Positions 8,497 through 20,329 are shown, counted from the stretch's first letter. The stretch: 64,000 nucleotides of DNA from Maricaulaceae bacterium (GCA_026126205.1 JAHCJP010000001.1:62001-126000), one strand, 5' to 3'. A program made the numbers and translations. Notes: a model not told the origin generated them from the sequence alone.

Positions 8497-9629
8497 TCCG
8501 CCGCCTCGCGCGCGGCGCGCATCGCCTCTGCCCGCGCCTCGACCAGCGCCACGATGCGGTCGATCATTCCGGCGTTGGAGATTTTCTCCGACGGCTTGCC
8601 GGAGACATAAAGCATGCCCGACCCGGCGCCGCCGCCGGTGAAGCCCAGCTCTGTATAGGCGGCCTCGCCGGGACCGTTGACGACGCAGCCGATGATGGAA
8701 AGCGTTATCGGCTCGCGCACATGCGCCAGCCGCTCTTCCAGCACGCGCACGGTCTCGATCACGTCGAACCCCTGCCGGGCGCAGGACGGGCAGGCGATGA
8801 TGTTCACCCCCCGCGCGCGCAGGCCGAGGGATTTCAGCATGTCGAAGCCGACCCTGACTTCCTCCACCGGGTCGGCGGACAGCGAGACGCGAATGGTGTC
8901 GCCGATGCCGGCCCACAGCAGATTGCCCATGCCGATGGACGATTTCACCGCGCCGGTGCGGGCGCTGCCGGCCTCGGTGACGCCGAGATGCAGCGGCGCG
9001 TCGGTGGCCTCGGCCAGCGCCTGATAGGCGGCGACAGTGAGAAACACGTCCGACGCCTTCACCGAGATCTTGTAGTCGCGGAAATCGAGGTCTTCGAGAA
9101 TCCGGGCGTGATCCAGCGCGCTCTCCACCATCGCCTCGGGGCAGGGCTCGCCATATTTCTCCAGCAGGTGTTTTTCCAGCGAGCCGGCGTTGACGCCGAT
9201 GCGGATGGCGCAGCCATGATCCTTCGCCGCCTGCACCACCTCGCGCACGCGCGCATGCGCGCCGATATTGCCGGGATTGACGCGCAGGCAGGCGGCCCCC
9301 GCCTCCGCCGCCTCTATGGCGCGGCGGTAGTGGAAATGGATGTCGGCGACGAGGGGAACCGAGACCGACCGGGCGATCTCGCGAAACGCCCTGGTGGAGT
9401 CTTCATCCGGGCAGGAGACGCGAACGATGTCGGCCCCCGCCTCCTCCAGCCGCCGGATCTGGGCGATGGTCGCCGCGGCGTCCGCGGTGGGCGTGTTGGT
9501 CATCGACTGCACGGAGATCGGCGCATCGCCGCCCACGGCCACCTTGCCGACATGAATCTGGCGGCTTTTGCGCCGCGCGATCATGCGCCAGGGGCGCACC
9601 TGCCTGTGATCGTCATGATTTCCGGACAT
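8493..9629 (-). CDS. ispG: 4-hydroxy-3-methylbut-2-en-1-yl diphosphate synthase (flavodoxin)
   Basis: Penultimate enzyme of the MEP isoprenoid pathway, a 4Fe-4S enzyme converting MEcPP to HMBPP. 378 residues with the TIM-barrel N-terminal part ([46 protein letters not shown]) and the cluster-binding C-terminal part with [10 protein letters not shown] and [12 protein letters not shown]. Complete and of normal size. An ArsC-like reductase is coupled downstream and a RodZ-like gene lies upstream on the same strand. Confidence 0.97.
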   Translation of the reverse strand: MSGNHDDHRQVRPWRMIARRKSRQIHVGKVAVGGDAPISVQSMTNTPTADAAATIAQIRRLEEAGADIVRVSCPDEDSTRAFREIARSVSVPLVADIHFHYRRAIEAAEAGAACLRVNPGNIGAHARVREVVQAAKDHGCAIRIGVNAGSLEKHLLEKYGEPCPEAMVESALDHARILEDLDFRDYKISVKASDVFLTVAAYQALAEATDAPLHLGVTEAGSARTGAVKSSIGMGNLLWAGIGDTIRVSLSADPVEEVRVGFDMLKSLGLRARGVNIIACPSCARQGFDVIETVRVLEERLAHVREPITLSIIGCVVNGPGEAAYTELGFTGGGAGSGMLYVSGKPSEKISNAGMIDRIVALVEARAEAMRAAREAAE

Positions 9630-9697
9630 GGCCTCGCGCCCGCGATGTTTCGCGGTTCAGGATATAGCGGCAATGCAAGGCTTGCGCGAGGCCGCGA

Positions 9698-10537
9698 TCA
9701 GCCGCGCCCGGCGGCGGCCTGGTGACGGTCGAACACCAGCGGCAGGTTCTCGGCGCTGCGCCCGGCTTCGCCAAGCCGTCCGGCGCTGTGGCCGTTGACC
9801 ATCACCTCGACCTGGCCGGCGTCGGCGGCCGAGACGGTCAGGCCCGCCTCGGCGACGGCGCGGTAGGCCTCGCCGCCCGCCAGCTCGCGCGAGAACAGCA
9901 CCCGGCCTGAACCGTCGCGCACTTCCAGCCATACCGGAGCGTGGGCGCGCAGCACGATATCCCGCGTCAGGGTGGCGGGCAGGCCGTTCCAAATCGTTTC
10001 AACGCTGGCGTCCGGCAGCGCGGCGAACAATTGCTGTTCGGCCCGCTGTGACACGGCGTCGGGGGGCGGCGGCACGTCGGCGAATGCGCCATCGCTTTCG
10101 ACATGGCTGACATACCACCAGCCGGCGGCCAGCACCCCGCTCAGGATCATCACGGCGCCAAATACGCCGCGCGGCACGCGGATTTCCTTCTTTTCCTTCG
10201 GCGCCGTCGGCTGGGCGCGTCCGGTGGCGCAGTCCGCCTCGCGCTTGAACTGCTCGACGATCGCATCATCCTTCAGGCCCAGGAAACGGGCGTAGGTGCG
10301 CAGGTAACCAATTGCGTAGGCGCGGCTGGGCAGGCCGCGCGGGTCCATGGTCTCCAGCGCTTCCAGGTAATCGCGTTTGATGCGGGTGCGGGCGGCGGCG
10401 GAATCCAGAGTCAGGCCCAGCTTGACCCGGGCCTCGCGCAGACGTTCGCCAGCAGACAGATACACCGCGCCGGCGGCTGAACCTGCGAAAACCGCGTCAA
10501 CCGGCACATAGCCAGATGTCGGCGTGCGTCCCGTCAT
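9698..10537 (-). CDS. RodZ-like helix-turn-helix transmembrane protein
   Basis: 279 residues. Residues 30-95 form a Cro-type HTH_25 domain (GERLREARVKLGLTLDSAAARTRI, DYLEALETMDPRGLPSRAYAIGYLRTYARFLG). A single membrane helix follows near residues 122-142 (VFGAVMILSGVLAAGWWYV), then a periplasmic DUF4115/RodZ C-terminal domain with PVWLEVRDGSGRVLFSREL. RodZ links MreB to the cell-wall machinery; in alphaproteobacteria many such proteins lie next to ispG, as here. The ATG is preceded by a purine-rich GGGGTGGTG. The frame is open 25 codons further upstream, but that extension lacks similarity. Confidence 0.87.
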   Translation of the reverse strand: MTGRTPTSGYVPVDAVFAGSAAGAVYLSAGERLREARVKLGLTLDSAAARTRIKRDYLEALETMDPRGLPSRAYAIGYLRTYARFLGLKDDAIVEQFKREADCATGRAQPTAPKEKKEIRVPRGVFGAVMILSGVLAAGWWYVSHVESDGAFADVPPPPDAVSQRAEQQLFAALPDASVETIWNGLPATLTRDIVLRAHAPVWLEVRDGSGRVLFSRELAGGEAYRAVAEAGLTVSAADAGQVEVMVNGHSAGRLGEAGRSAENLPLVFDRHQAAAGRG

Positions 10538-10623
10538 CACCACCCCGCCGCCCCTGCCGGGCGAACTCGTTCTAGATGCTTGTCCTGATGTGGCATTTTC
10601 GCCCCACCGCAACCCTTATTAAC

Positions 10624-12921
10624 TCATAAACGCCAAAAGTTATCAACAGATTCATGCGGTAACCCGGCCTGCGGACCAGCCTGTTTCAGCAGCAGGCGCA
10701 GGCTGGGTTCGCCGCTGTCCATGTGGCTAGCAAGCCAGGCGCCAAGCCTGGCCGTGTCCGCGCCTGCGATGGCCTTTTTGACCGGACCGACGCTGCCAGC
10801 CGCCATCGACAGCCGCCGGTAACCCAGCGCCGTCAGCACCGCCGCCTCCAGCGGCTGTCCGGCGATCTCACCGCACACCGATACCGGTTTTCCCGCGGCG
10901 GCGCATTCGTCGGCGATGCGTTTCAACAGCGCCAGCGCGGCGGGGTTCAGATTGTCATAGCGTCCTGACAGGCGCGGGTTCTGACGGTCGGCGGCGAAAA
11001 AATACTGCATCAGATCATTAGCGCCGACGGCGACGAAGTCGGCGTGGGGAAGCGCGTGCCGCAAGGCGAAGGCCAGCGCCGGCGTCTCCAGCATCATCCC
11101 GGTGCGGACCGAGGACGGCGGCTCGGCGCCGAGGCGGGCGGCGCGCGCCAGTTCACGCTGTAGCATCTCCTGCGCCGCCGCCAGCTCCCACGGCGCGGCG
11201 ATCATCGGGAACAGCACACTCAGGTCGCGTCCGGCGGCGGCCTGGATCAGCGCCCGTAGCTGGTAACGCAGCAGGCCCGGCCGGTCGAGGCCGAGGCGGA
11301 GCGCCCGCCAGCCCAGCGCCGGGTTCGGTTCGCGCGCCGACGGCACGAACGGCGCCACCTTGTCGCCGCCGAGGTCCAGGGTGCGGAATACCACCGGCTT
11401 GCCGCCCGCAGCGTCCAGAACCGCCGTATAAAGCGCCGCCTGCTGGGCCAGGCTGGGCAGGGTGTCGGAGACCATGAACGGGAACTCGGTGCGGAACAGG
11501 CCGACGCCCTCGGCGCCGGTCTCCTCCAGCCGCGTCATCTCGATCAGCAGGCCGGCGTTCAGATGCAGCTCGACCCGCGTGCCGTCGGCGGTCACAGGCG
11601 GCATGGCGCGCAACTGGAAATACGCCCGCCGCCGTTCGGTCAGCGCTTTCAGACGCTCGGTGTAGGTGTCCGACACCTCTTCCGGAGGGCGGATGTGCAG
11701 AACGCCGAACTCGCCGTCCAGGATCACGGGGTCGCCATCCTCCACCCGGTCCAGCGCGCCTTCCAGCCCGCCGACCAGCGGTATGCCCAGCGCCTTGGCG
11801 ACGATGGCGGCGTGGCTGGAGGCCGAGCCTTCCTCCAGCGCCACGCCTTTCAGCCGCGTGCGGTCATAGTCCAGCAGTTCGGCCGGGCCGACATTGCGGG
11901 CGATCAGGATGGCGTGCTCCGGCAGGTCGCGCATCCCGGGCGAGCCGCCATCGGTCAGGTGGCGGAGCAGGCGGTTGGCGAGATCCTCAAGGTCGTGCAG
12001 CCGCTCGCGGAAGTTCGGGTCGCGCGCCTGCATCAACCGCGCGCGGTGCTCGTTGCGCACCCGCTCGACCGCCGCCTCGGCGGTCAGGCCCTGGCGCGCA
12101 GCCTCGCGCAGACGCTCCAGCCAGCCGCGGTCGTGCGCGAACATGCGGTAGGCCTCCAGCACATCGCGTGTCGGCCCGCCGAAAGGGATGCGGCCGCTGT
12201 CCAGCATCGCATCAATCGACCGGCGCATCTCGGCGATGGCGGCGTCCAGCCGGGCTTCCTCGGCCTCCGGGTCGTCGGCGATCAGCCGCGCGGAGCCGGC
12301 ATGCGGTTCGTGCACCACCGCCACCCCGATGGCGAGACCGGGCGAAAAGGCGCCCCCCTGGAACCGCTCCGCCCGGGTCGGGCGCACATCAAGACCAGCA
12401 AGCTCCTCGGCGGCGATAACGTCACCCGAGGCGACGATCTCGGCCAGGATCATGGCCACGGTCTGCAGGGTCTCGATCTCGTCCTCGCCCACGGCGCGCG
12501 CCTCGCGCGTCTGCGAGGTCAGCACGCCGACCAGACGGCCACCGCGCAGGATCGGGGCGCCGACGAAGGACTTGAACGGCTCTTCGCCGGTTTCCGGCCG
12601 GTAGGAGAAGGCTGGATGCGATGGTGCGTCGGCCACGGTCACCGGTCGGGCGGTTCTGGCCACCAGGCCCACCAGCCCCTCTCCAGGCATCAGCCGCGTC
12701 GTATGCACGGCCTCGCGTTTCAGGCCGTGTGTGGCGCACAGTTCCAGTGCGCCGCCGCGGCGGGCGAGATAGATCGAACACACGTCCGACCCGGTGTCCT
12801 CGGCGATGATGCAGGTGAGCTGGTCCAGCCGTTCCTGCGCGTTCTCGCGCGCCGCCATCAGCGCCCGGAGACGCTTCAGCAGCCGGCGCGGGCCCGGCGC
12901 GGTTTCGGCTTCAGCCACCAT
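10624..12921 (-). CDS. ptsP: Phosphoenolpyruvate-protein phosphotransferase of the nitrogen PTS (EI-Ntr)
   Basis: First enzyme of the PTS-Ntr relay; transfers phosphate from PEP to NPr. 765 residues. Residues 25-170 are a GAF sensor domain (ENAQERLDQLTCIIAEDTG...), which in this family senses glutamine. A PEP-utilising N-terminal domain comes next, then the swivelling domain with active-site His370 in GSASSHAAIVAKALGIP, and a C-terminal PEP-binding barrel (EGVGLFRTEFPFM, PVVFRTLDLGGDK, DFVAVGANDLMQYFFAADR, VCGEIAG). It follows lysC with a two-base gap, the conserved lysC-ptsP order of alphaproteobacteria. Confidence 0.96.
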   Translation of the reverse strand: MVAEAETAPGPRRLLKRLRALMAARENAQERLDQLTCIIAEDTGSDVCSIYLARRGGALELCATHGLKREAVHTTRLMPGEGLVGLVARTARPVTVADAPSHPAFSYRPETGEEPFKSFVGAPILRGGRLVGVLTSQTREARAVGEDEIETLQTVAMILAEIVASGDVIAAEELAGLDVRPTRAERFQGGAFSPGLAIGVAVVHEPHAGSARLIADDPEAEEARLDAAIAEMRRSIDAMLDSGRIPFGGPTRDVLEAYRMFAHDRGWLERLREAARQGLTAEAAVERVRNEHRARLMQARDPNFRERLHDLEDLANRLLRHLTDGGSPGMRDLPEHAILIARNVGPAELLDYDRTRLKGVALEEGSASSHAAIVAKALGIPLVGGLEGALDRVEDGDPVILDGEFGVLHIRPPEEVSDTYTERLKALTERRRAYFQLRAMPPVTADGTRVELHLNAGLLIEMTRLEETGAEGVGLFRTEFPFMVSDTLPSLAQQAALYTAVLDAAGGKPVVFRTLDLGGDKVAPFVPSAREPNPALGWRALRLGLDRPGLLRYQLRALIQAAAGRDLSVLFPMIAAPWELAAAQEMLQRELARAARLGAEPPSSVRTGMMLETPALAFALRHALPHADFVAVGANDLMQYFFAADRQNPRLSGRYDNLNPAALALLKRIADECAAAGKPVSVCGEIAGQPLEAAVLTALGYRRLSMAAGSVGPVKKAIAGADTARLGAWLASHMDSGEPSLRLLLKQAGPQAGLPHESVDNFWRL

Positions 12922-12923
12922 GT

Positions 12924-14150
12924 CTATTCACCGTCCAGCCCGTAGGCGGCGTGCAGCGCGCGCACGGCGCGCTCCACCGCGTCATTGTCGATCAGGGCGC
13001 TGATCTTGATTTCCGAGGTGGCGATCACCTTCACCTCGATGGCCTTTTCACCCAGCGCTTCAAACAGGATTCGTGCGACATCCGCGCGACGGTTCAGCCC
13101 CAGTCCGACAATGGACACCTTGGCGAGTCCCGTTTCGTGGCCGATCTCACGCGCGCCAGCCGCGGCCTTGGCGCCCTCGGCGGCTTTCAGCGCTTTTGGC
13201 AGATCCTTGCGGTCCACGGTGAATTCGATGTTCGCGGTTCCGGCGTCGCGGGCCCGGGTCTGGACGATCATGTCGACGCCCACTTCGGCGTCAGCCAGCG
13301 CGCCGAACAGGGCGGCGGCGGCCTGCGGCCGGTCCGACGCGCCCAGCGCCGAAATGCGCGCCTGGTCGCGGGCGTAGGCGACGCCGGAGACGATGCGGCG
13401 TTCGGCGATCAGGCCGGCGTCAGTCACCATGGTCCCTTCCGCCTTTCCGGGTTCGGCGAAGCTGGACAGCACGCGCAGCTTCACGCCGCGGGCCTTGGCC
13501 ATCTCGGCCGAACGGGTCTGGAGCACCTTGGCGCCCTGGGCCGCCAGCTCCAGCATCTCGTCATAGCTTATCGCATCAATGCGCCGGGCGCGCGGCTCGA
13601 TGCGCGGGTCCGTCGTATAGACGCCGTCGACATCGGTATAGATGTCGCACTGCGCATCCAGCGCCGCGGCCAGCGCCACTGCCGACAGGTCGGTGCCGCC
13701 GCGCCCCAGCGTGCGCACCCGTCCGGCCGCGTCGACGCCCTGATAGCCGGCCAGCACCGGAATCTCGCCCGCCCGCATCGCGGCCAGCACCGGCGCGGCG
13801 TCCAGCCCGGCGATGCGCGACGCGCCCGGCGGGCCATCGGTGCGCACCCCGGCCTGCCAGCCGAGAAAGCTGCGCGCCTTCAAGCCCAGCTCGCCGAGCG
13901 CCAGCGCCATCAGCGCCGCCGACACCTGTTCCCCCGCCGCCAGCGCCGCGTCGGTCTCGGAATCGCCCAGTCCGCCGCCGAATCCGGACGCCAGCGCCAG
14001 CAGCCGGTCGGTCTCGCCCGCCATGGCGGAAACCACGACCGCGACCTGCGCGCCCTTCTCCGCCTCGGCCGCGACAAGGCGCGCGGCGGCGCGGATGCGC
14101 TCCGGCCCCGCCACGGACGTGCCGCCGAATTTCATCACCAGGCGCGTCAA
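12924..14150 (-). CDS. lysC: Aspartate kinase
   Basis: First step of lysine, threonine and methionine synthesis: ATP-dependent phosphorylation of aspartate. 408 residues from a TTG start that gives MTRLVMKFGGTSVAGPERI, the usual alphaproteobacterial N-terminus, with GAGG six bases upstream; GTG and ATG codons four and five codons later are alternatives. Kinase motifs: KFGGTS (7-12), VVVSAMAGETDRL, GRGGTDLSAVALAAAL and YTDVDGVYTTDPR. Two C-terminal ACT domains (GVAYARDQARISALG..., GLAKVSIVGLGLNRRADVA) give allosteric feedback control. ptsP follows directly. Confidence 0.96.
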   Translation of the reverse strand: MTRLVMKFGGTSVAGPERIRAAARLVAAEAEKGAQVAVVVSAMAGETDRLLALASGFGGGLGDSETDAALAAGEQVSAALMALALGELGLKARSFLGWQAGVRTDGPPGASRIAGLDAAPVLAAMRAGEIPVLAGYQGVDAAGRVRTLGRGGTDLSAVALAAALDAQCDIYTDVDGVYTTDPRIEPRARRIDAISYDEMLELAAQGAKVLQTRSAEMAKARGVKLRVLSSFAEPGKAEGTMVTDAGLIAERRIVSGVAYARDQARISALGASDRPQAAAALFGALADAEVGVDMIVQTRARDAGTANIEFTVDRKDLPKALKAAEGAKAAAGAREIGHETGLAKVSIVGLGLNRRADVARILFEALGEKAIEVKVIATSEIKISALIDNDAVERAVRALHAAYGLDGE

Positions 14151-14277
14151 GGCGTCCCTCGCGCTGCGACAAAAGGCCGTGGGCGCTCGCCTCGTCGCGC
14201 CGCAGCAGCCATACTGCGCGCGAATAGCCCTTGCGCGGCGCGCGCGCAACGGCGCAGGCCAAGGAAGGTGAACCGGC

Positions 14278-15045
14278 ATGGCCCAGGCCGCCGCCCCCGA
14301 TACGCTGTCCCAGCCCTCCGTGGACCCGGAAGAGGTTGAAAAGTTTTCGAGAATGGCCGCCGAGTGGTGGGATCCGGACTCGAAGTTCAAGCCGCTGCAC
14401 AAGTTCAACCCGGCGCGGCTGAGCTATATCCGCGACGCGGCGGTGGGGCATTTCGGGCTGGACGCGAAGGCGGACAAGCCCTTGAAAGGCTTGCGCCTTC
14501 TCGACATCGGCTGCGGCGGCGGGCTGGCCAGCGAACCGATGGCGCGGCTCGGCGCGGCGGTGACCGGGGTGGACGCGGCGGAGGCCAATATCAAGACCGC
14601 GATGGTGCATGCGCGGGAGCAGAACCTGGCCATCGACTATCGCTGCGGAACCGCGGAGCAATTGCTGGCGGCGGGCGAGCAAGCCTTTGACATCGTTCTG
14701 AATCTCGAGGTCGTCGAACATGTCGCCGACCCGGCGGAATTCCTGAAAACCTGCGCCGCGCTGACCCGCCCAGGCGGGTTGATGGTGGTGGGCAGCATCA
14801 ACCGCACGCCAAAGGCCTTCGCGCTGGCCATCGTCGGCGCGGAATGGGTGCTGCGCTGGCTGCCGCGCGGCACGCACCGGTTCCGGAAACTGGTGAAACC
14901 GCAAGAGGTTAGCGCCGCACTGGCGCAGGCGGGGATGACGGCGGAGGCGCCGGCCGGCGTGGTCTACAACCCGCTGCGCGATGCATTCGCCCTATCCGGG
15001 GACGCGTCGGTCAACTATCTGATGCTGGCTAGGAAACCGGGCTAG
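14278..15045 (+). CDS. ubiG: Ubiquinone biosynthesis O-methyltransferase
   Basis: SAM-dependent methylation of both hydroxyl intermediates in ubiquinone synthesis. 255 residues. The family N-terminus EEVEKFSRMAAEWWDPDSKFKPLHKFNP is clear. SAM site LLDIGCGGGLASEPMARLG spans residues 74-92, with NLEVVEHVADPAEFL later and the C-terminal GVVYNPLRDAFALS block. AAGGAAGGTG lies upstream of the ATG. It is divergent from lysC, a common arrangement. Monocistronic; a weak GC hairpin follows. Confidence 0.96.
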   Translation: MAQAAAPDTLSQPSVDPEEVEKFSRMAAEWWDPDSKFKPLHKFNPARLSYIRDAAVGHFGLDAKADKPLKGLRLLDIGCGGGLASEPMARLGAAVTGVDAAEANIKTAMVHAREQNLAIDYRCGTAEQLLAAGEQAFDIVLNLEVVEHVADPAEFLKTCAALTRPGGLMVVGSINRTPKAFALAIVGAEWVLRWLPRGTHRFRKLVKPQEVSAALAQAGMTAEAPAGVVYNPLRDAFALSGDASVNYLMLARKPG

Positions 15046-15231
15046 AGGTCCGGAAAACGCCCCGCCGGTCCCGGGCGGCTCCAAACATCACGTTTCAATG
15101 GCGCTTTCATCCTGCTTCACATGCCCTCTGGCTTACCCCTGGCTGCGCTTGCGGCGCCCTTCGGCCGACCCTGCCGGACGGGATCGCCGGCCGCGGCGTC
15201 CGAATCCGCGCCGATTTCGCCCCGCCCGCCC

Positions 15232-15260
15232 CTTGTGTGACCTTTTGGCGACACCTATTT
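15232..15260 (+). promoter_or_regulatory. Alphaproteobacterial sigma-32 (RpoH) heat-shock promoter of clpB
   Basis: CTTG at 15232 and CCTATTT at 15254 are separated by 18 bases, matching the alphaproteobacterial RpoH consensus CTTG-N17/18-CYTATNT. It lies 80 bases before the preferred clpB start codon and 23 before the alternative GTG. Position and gene function agree with heat-shock control. Confidence 0.8.
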
Positions 15261-15339
15261 CGAGGCCGGACCGGCGCCGTGCTTGCACCGAGGCGGCGCC
15301 CGGTCCGCCGGAATCTCGCCAAACCCTGGGGGATCGATC

Positions 15340-17964
<2,625 letters not shown>

Positions 17965-18026
17965 GGGGGAACCCAGCACAACCCGCGCAAAATAAAAGTA
18001 GCATTTAATAATTGCGCAATCTTAGC

Positions 18027-18821
18027 TCACCAAGCCACAAGAAAAAATAACGCGGGTGTTAAAATAAAACCCGCAAAGACGATTTGCCAAACAAACAGCT
18101 TAAATCGAAGGTCAATGCGATTTTTATACTCAAAATTTTGTAACCGCAAAGTATCAAGCCCAGATTCCACAAGGCGAATATATCCAATTAGAAAAAAACC
18201 AGCTACAATTGAATCGATAAGCCAACGTAAAATTTTAGCCATCGTAAAGCCAATGTTATTGAAAGAAAAGGATACAACTAATAAATCAATAATCACACCT
18301 GGAAGTGCGGCTAACGCGATTATCGGCATAGCCGCAATGTCAAATAACGCAGTAACCCGCCAACTTGTTTTGATGTGTGTAATTCTGTCAAATGGAGTTC
18401 TAATAATGTTTTGTAAATATTGTAGCTCGTATTTCAAATTTTGATATCTGTTGTTAATGCTTACAGACCCCGCCCCCCCATCTGCCAGCGCTACGCTTCG
18501 CCCTGCGAGTCGTGACATGCCATAAAGGATGGCTGAGATCACCATTATAGTTTTCAAATAGACTGGTAGCGGGATAGAGGTTATCGTGCTAACTATAGAG
18601 ATATAAGTTCCATACAAAAGCGATGATAAATAAGATGCAAAATTTAGAATATCTTCCCAGTTTACCCCAAGAAGTGGGATGATCTCAAATCCAAAAGATT
18701 CTTTAATTTGACCCAATGTAAATAAGGACAATCCGGCCCCACCAATTGGGCCTATTTTCACGTAATTCAGAATATTGCCGCTCTGATGTATAACGCGGGG
18801 TGGTGATGTTGAGTTGCTCAC
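18027..18821 (-). CDS. Multi-pass membrane protein of the clpB island, unknown function
   Basis: 264 residues, no family recognised. Hydrophobic segments lie at about 59-80, 85-103, 155-188 (long enough for two helices), 198-217 and 241-263, so five or six membrane passes are likely. A polar loop at 104-154 (SINNRYQNLKYELQYLQN...) is probably helical. The GTG start overlaps the protease stop codon by four bases, so the two proteins are translated together and probably act together, the membrane protein perhaps as anchor, substrate or effector. Codon use is far more AT-rich than in neighbouring genes, pointing to transfer. The function is not known. Confidence 0.75.
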   Translation of the reverse strand: MSNSTSPPRVIHQSGNILNYVKIGPIGGAGLSLFTLGQIKESFGFEIIPLLGVNWEDILNFASYLSSLLYGTYISIVSTITSIPLPVYLKTIMVISAILYGMSRLAGRSVALADGGAGSVSINNRYQNLKYELQYLQNIIRTPFDRITHIKTSWRVTALFDIAAMPIIALAALPGVIIDLLVVSFSFNNIGFTMAKILRWLIDSIVAGFFLIGYIRLVESGLDTLRLQNFEYKNRIDLRFKLFVWQIVFAGFILTPALFFLVAW

Positions 18822-19693
18822 GGGACTTCACTCCCCTCAGTTTTGGTAGTGGTGGCCAGGTGTTTATAATTCAAATATGATGCTTGATTGCTAATACGCA
18901 TTTGTCGAATATGTTGTCTCCTTATATCTACATACTCATAATATATACTGTGCATTCTATCAATGCATTTAATGCCATGCTTTTTTGCATCCTTGTACTT
19001 TATGCGCGTCTCGTGCGGCTCTGAACCTCCATTTATAATTTCCGCTAACGAGCAATCTCTTTTATAAAAATTAACCATTTTCTTATGCTTGTTATTTATA
19101 AGATCACATGTTTTCTTTAAATCCTTGTCTTTTCTTTTCTTTGATAAAATTATTGCCAAAGCAGATATATCATCAAGTTTATCCGGGGTTTTCATTTCTT
19201 GAAGTTCAGCCCAATCGTGAACTGAAATACCGCCAAGTAGCAAGTCCGTTGGGCCAAGACACGCATTGGAACCGAATACGACAAGATCTGCGGCCAAGGC
19301 AATCTGTGTGCCGCCGGACATCGCCATATAGGGAACATATGCAACCACACGGCTCCGCTTCAGTATGACTTCGGCGATTAACTCGCTGGCAGCAGCATCA
19401 CCCCCTCGCGTGTGAAGAATCAGGTCAATAGGTTTGCCTTTTGGCGTGTTTCGTATGCATGAAGCAATATCCAGCGCTTCTTCGTGTGTTAAATGATGAT
19501 AATCGGCGTTTAATAAAAGCCCTCCGGTGTCAAAATCTCTATGTACAATGCTTATAATTTCACGTCCGCGCCTTTTTGATTTAATATTTTTTTGAATCTT
19601 CTCCCATTCCGCCTCAGCGTTCTGGAGGGCGCTGGCCGCGCCAGCGTTGGCGTCCGCTGGGTTGGCGGGAGAGAACGTAATGTCATCGGGCAT
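18818..19693 (-). CDS. SDH-family (ClpP/SppA-fold) serine protease-like protein
   Basis: 291 residues from an ATG with GAGGGGG six bases upstream. Shows the fold signature of the SDH/serine dehydrogenase proteinase family (ClpP-crotonase superfamily): LTHEEALDIASCI, LILHTRGGDAAASELI (about 91-106), VVAYVPYMAMSGGTQIALAADLVVFG with candidate nucleophile Ser126, and CLGPTDLLLGG. In relatives the glycine-rich HTRGG forms the oxyanion region. The N-terminal 40 residues are polar; no signal peptide is evident. The C-terminal half is Lys-rich (KKRKDKDLKKTCDLINNKHKK). It is first of a two-gene operon with a membrane protein. Strongly AT-rich and probably acquired. Substrate unknown. Confidence 0.8.
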   Translation of the reverse strand: MPDDITFSPANPADANAGAASALQNAEAEWEKIQKNIKSKRRGREIISIVHRDFDTGGLLLNADYHHLTHEEALDIASCIRNTPKGKPIDLILHTRGGDAAASELIAEVILKRSRVVAYVPYMAMSGGTQIALAADLVVFGSNACLGPTDLLLGGISVHDWAELQEMKTPDKLDDISALAIILSKKRKDKDLKKTCDLINNKHKKMVNFYKRDCSLAEIINGGSEPHETRIKYKDAKKHGIKCIDRMHSIYYEYVDIRRQHIRQMRISNQASYLNYKHLATTTKTEGSEVP

Positions 19694-19730
19694 CGTCGTC
19701 CCCCTCGATGCCGTTGTTGAGAAAGTAACG

Positions 19731-19745
19731 TTAACCATTTTTTAA
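19731..19745. promoter_or_regulatory. Perfect CtrA-box-like site upstream of the island protease gene
   Basis: TTAA, seven bases, TTAA: the full CtrA recognition motif of alphaproteobacteria, located 38-52 bases before the protease ATG. The surrounding DNA is AT-rich, so chance occurrence is possible. Confidence 0.4.
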
Positions 19746-19800
19746 CAGCAAGAAAAGTGCTGATCTTGTTTCTCAATCATCACAGCTTGTTTGAGGCTCC

Positions 19801-19825
19801 GTCAGCGCCGCGATCAATTAGGGGG
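19801..19825. repeat. Direct repeat, right copy (island boundary)
   Basis: Identical over 25 bases to 17944-17968; the flanking bases differ at both ends. This copy is not part of a gene and probably represents attR. GC-rich chromosomal DNA resumes immediately after it. Confidence 0.9.
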
Positions 19826-19863
19826 CAAGCCCCGCGCCTTCTGCTTCCCAATCTACTCCCCAT

Positions 19864-19920
19864 CCCTCATCCTGAGGCGCGACCCCGGCCTTGAGCCGGG
19901 GGAGCCACGAAGGACGGGGG
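19864..19920. repeat. Palindromic intergenic repeat, copy A
   Basis: Starts with the palindrome CCTCATCCTGAGG and contains CCCCGGCCTTGAGCCGGGG and GCCACGAAGGAC. It lies directly before the GIY-YIG gene. Same orientation as copy C and inverted relative to copy B. Confidence 0.8.
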
Positions 19921-20232
19921 ATGGGCATGTTCGCCTTCGTCTACATGCTGCGTTGCTCGGACGGGTCATATTACACCGGCTCTCACCGCGGCGACGACGT
20001 GATGAACCGTATCGCCCAGCATCAGACGGGCGAGGGCGGGGATTACACGCGCCGCCGCCTGCCGGTGACGCTCGTCTATTCGGACTGGTTCGACCGCGCC
20101 GAGGACGCGGTGGCGGCGGAACGGCGGCTGAAGGGCTGGTCGCGGGCCAAGAAGGAGGCGCTGGTCCGCGGCGACGGCGCGGCGCTGAAGGCGCTCTCCC
20201 GCCGCCGGACCGGAAAGCCGAAACCGCGCTGA
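19921..20232 (+). CDS. GIY-YIG nuclease family protein flanked by palindromic repeats
   Basis: 103 residues, a stand-alone GIY-YIG domain of the UvrC-N/YhbQ type. The signature is in FVYMLRCSDGSYYTGSHRGD (variant Y-M-L ... Y-Y-T-G), with the conserved Arg and helix region RIAQHQTG, VYSDWFDRAEDAVAAERRLKGWSRAKKEAL carrying the catalytic Glu. A second ATG two codons on has GGGGGA in front of it and is equally likely to be the start. The gene is bracketed by inverted copies of an intergenic palindromic repeat, with a third copy downstream. The role of these nucleases is unproven; an association with repeat spread is inference. Confidence 0.88.
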   Translation: MGMFAFVYMLRCSDGSYYTGSHRGDDVMNRIAQHQTGEGGDYTRRRLPVTLVYSDWFDRAEDAVAAERRLKGWSRAKKEALVRGDGAALKALSRRRTGKPKPR

Positions 20233-20250
20233 CCGGCGCCTGGCTGGACT

Positions 20251-20313
20251 CCCTCGTCCTTCGTGGCTCAGCCCCGGATTAAACCCGGGGCTTCGCACCT
20301 CAGGATGAGGGGG
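20251..20313. repeat. Palindromic intergenic repeat, copy B (inverted)
   Basis: Reverse-complement form of copy A: GTCCTTCGTGGCTCAGCCCC, a CCCCGG-N6-CCGGGG hairpin, then CACCTCAGGATGAGG. With copy A it frames the GIY-YIG gene as an inverted pair. It probably also folds as a transcription-ending hairpin. Confidence 0.8.
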
Positions 20314-20329
20314 TTTGAGATTCTACCCA

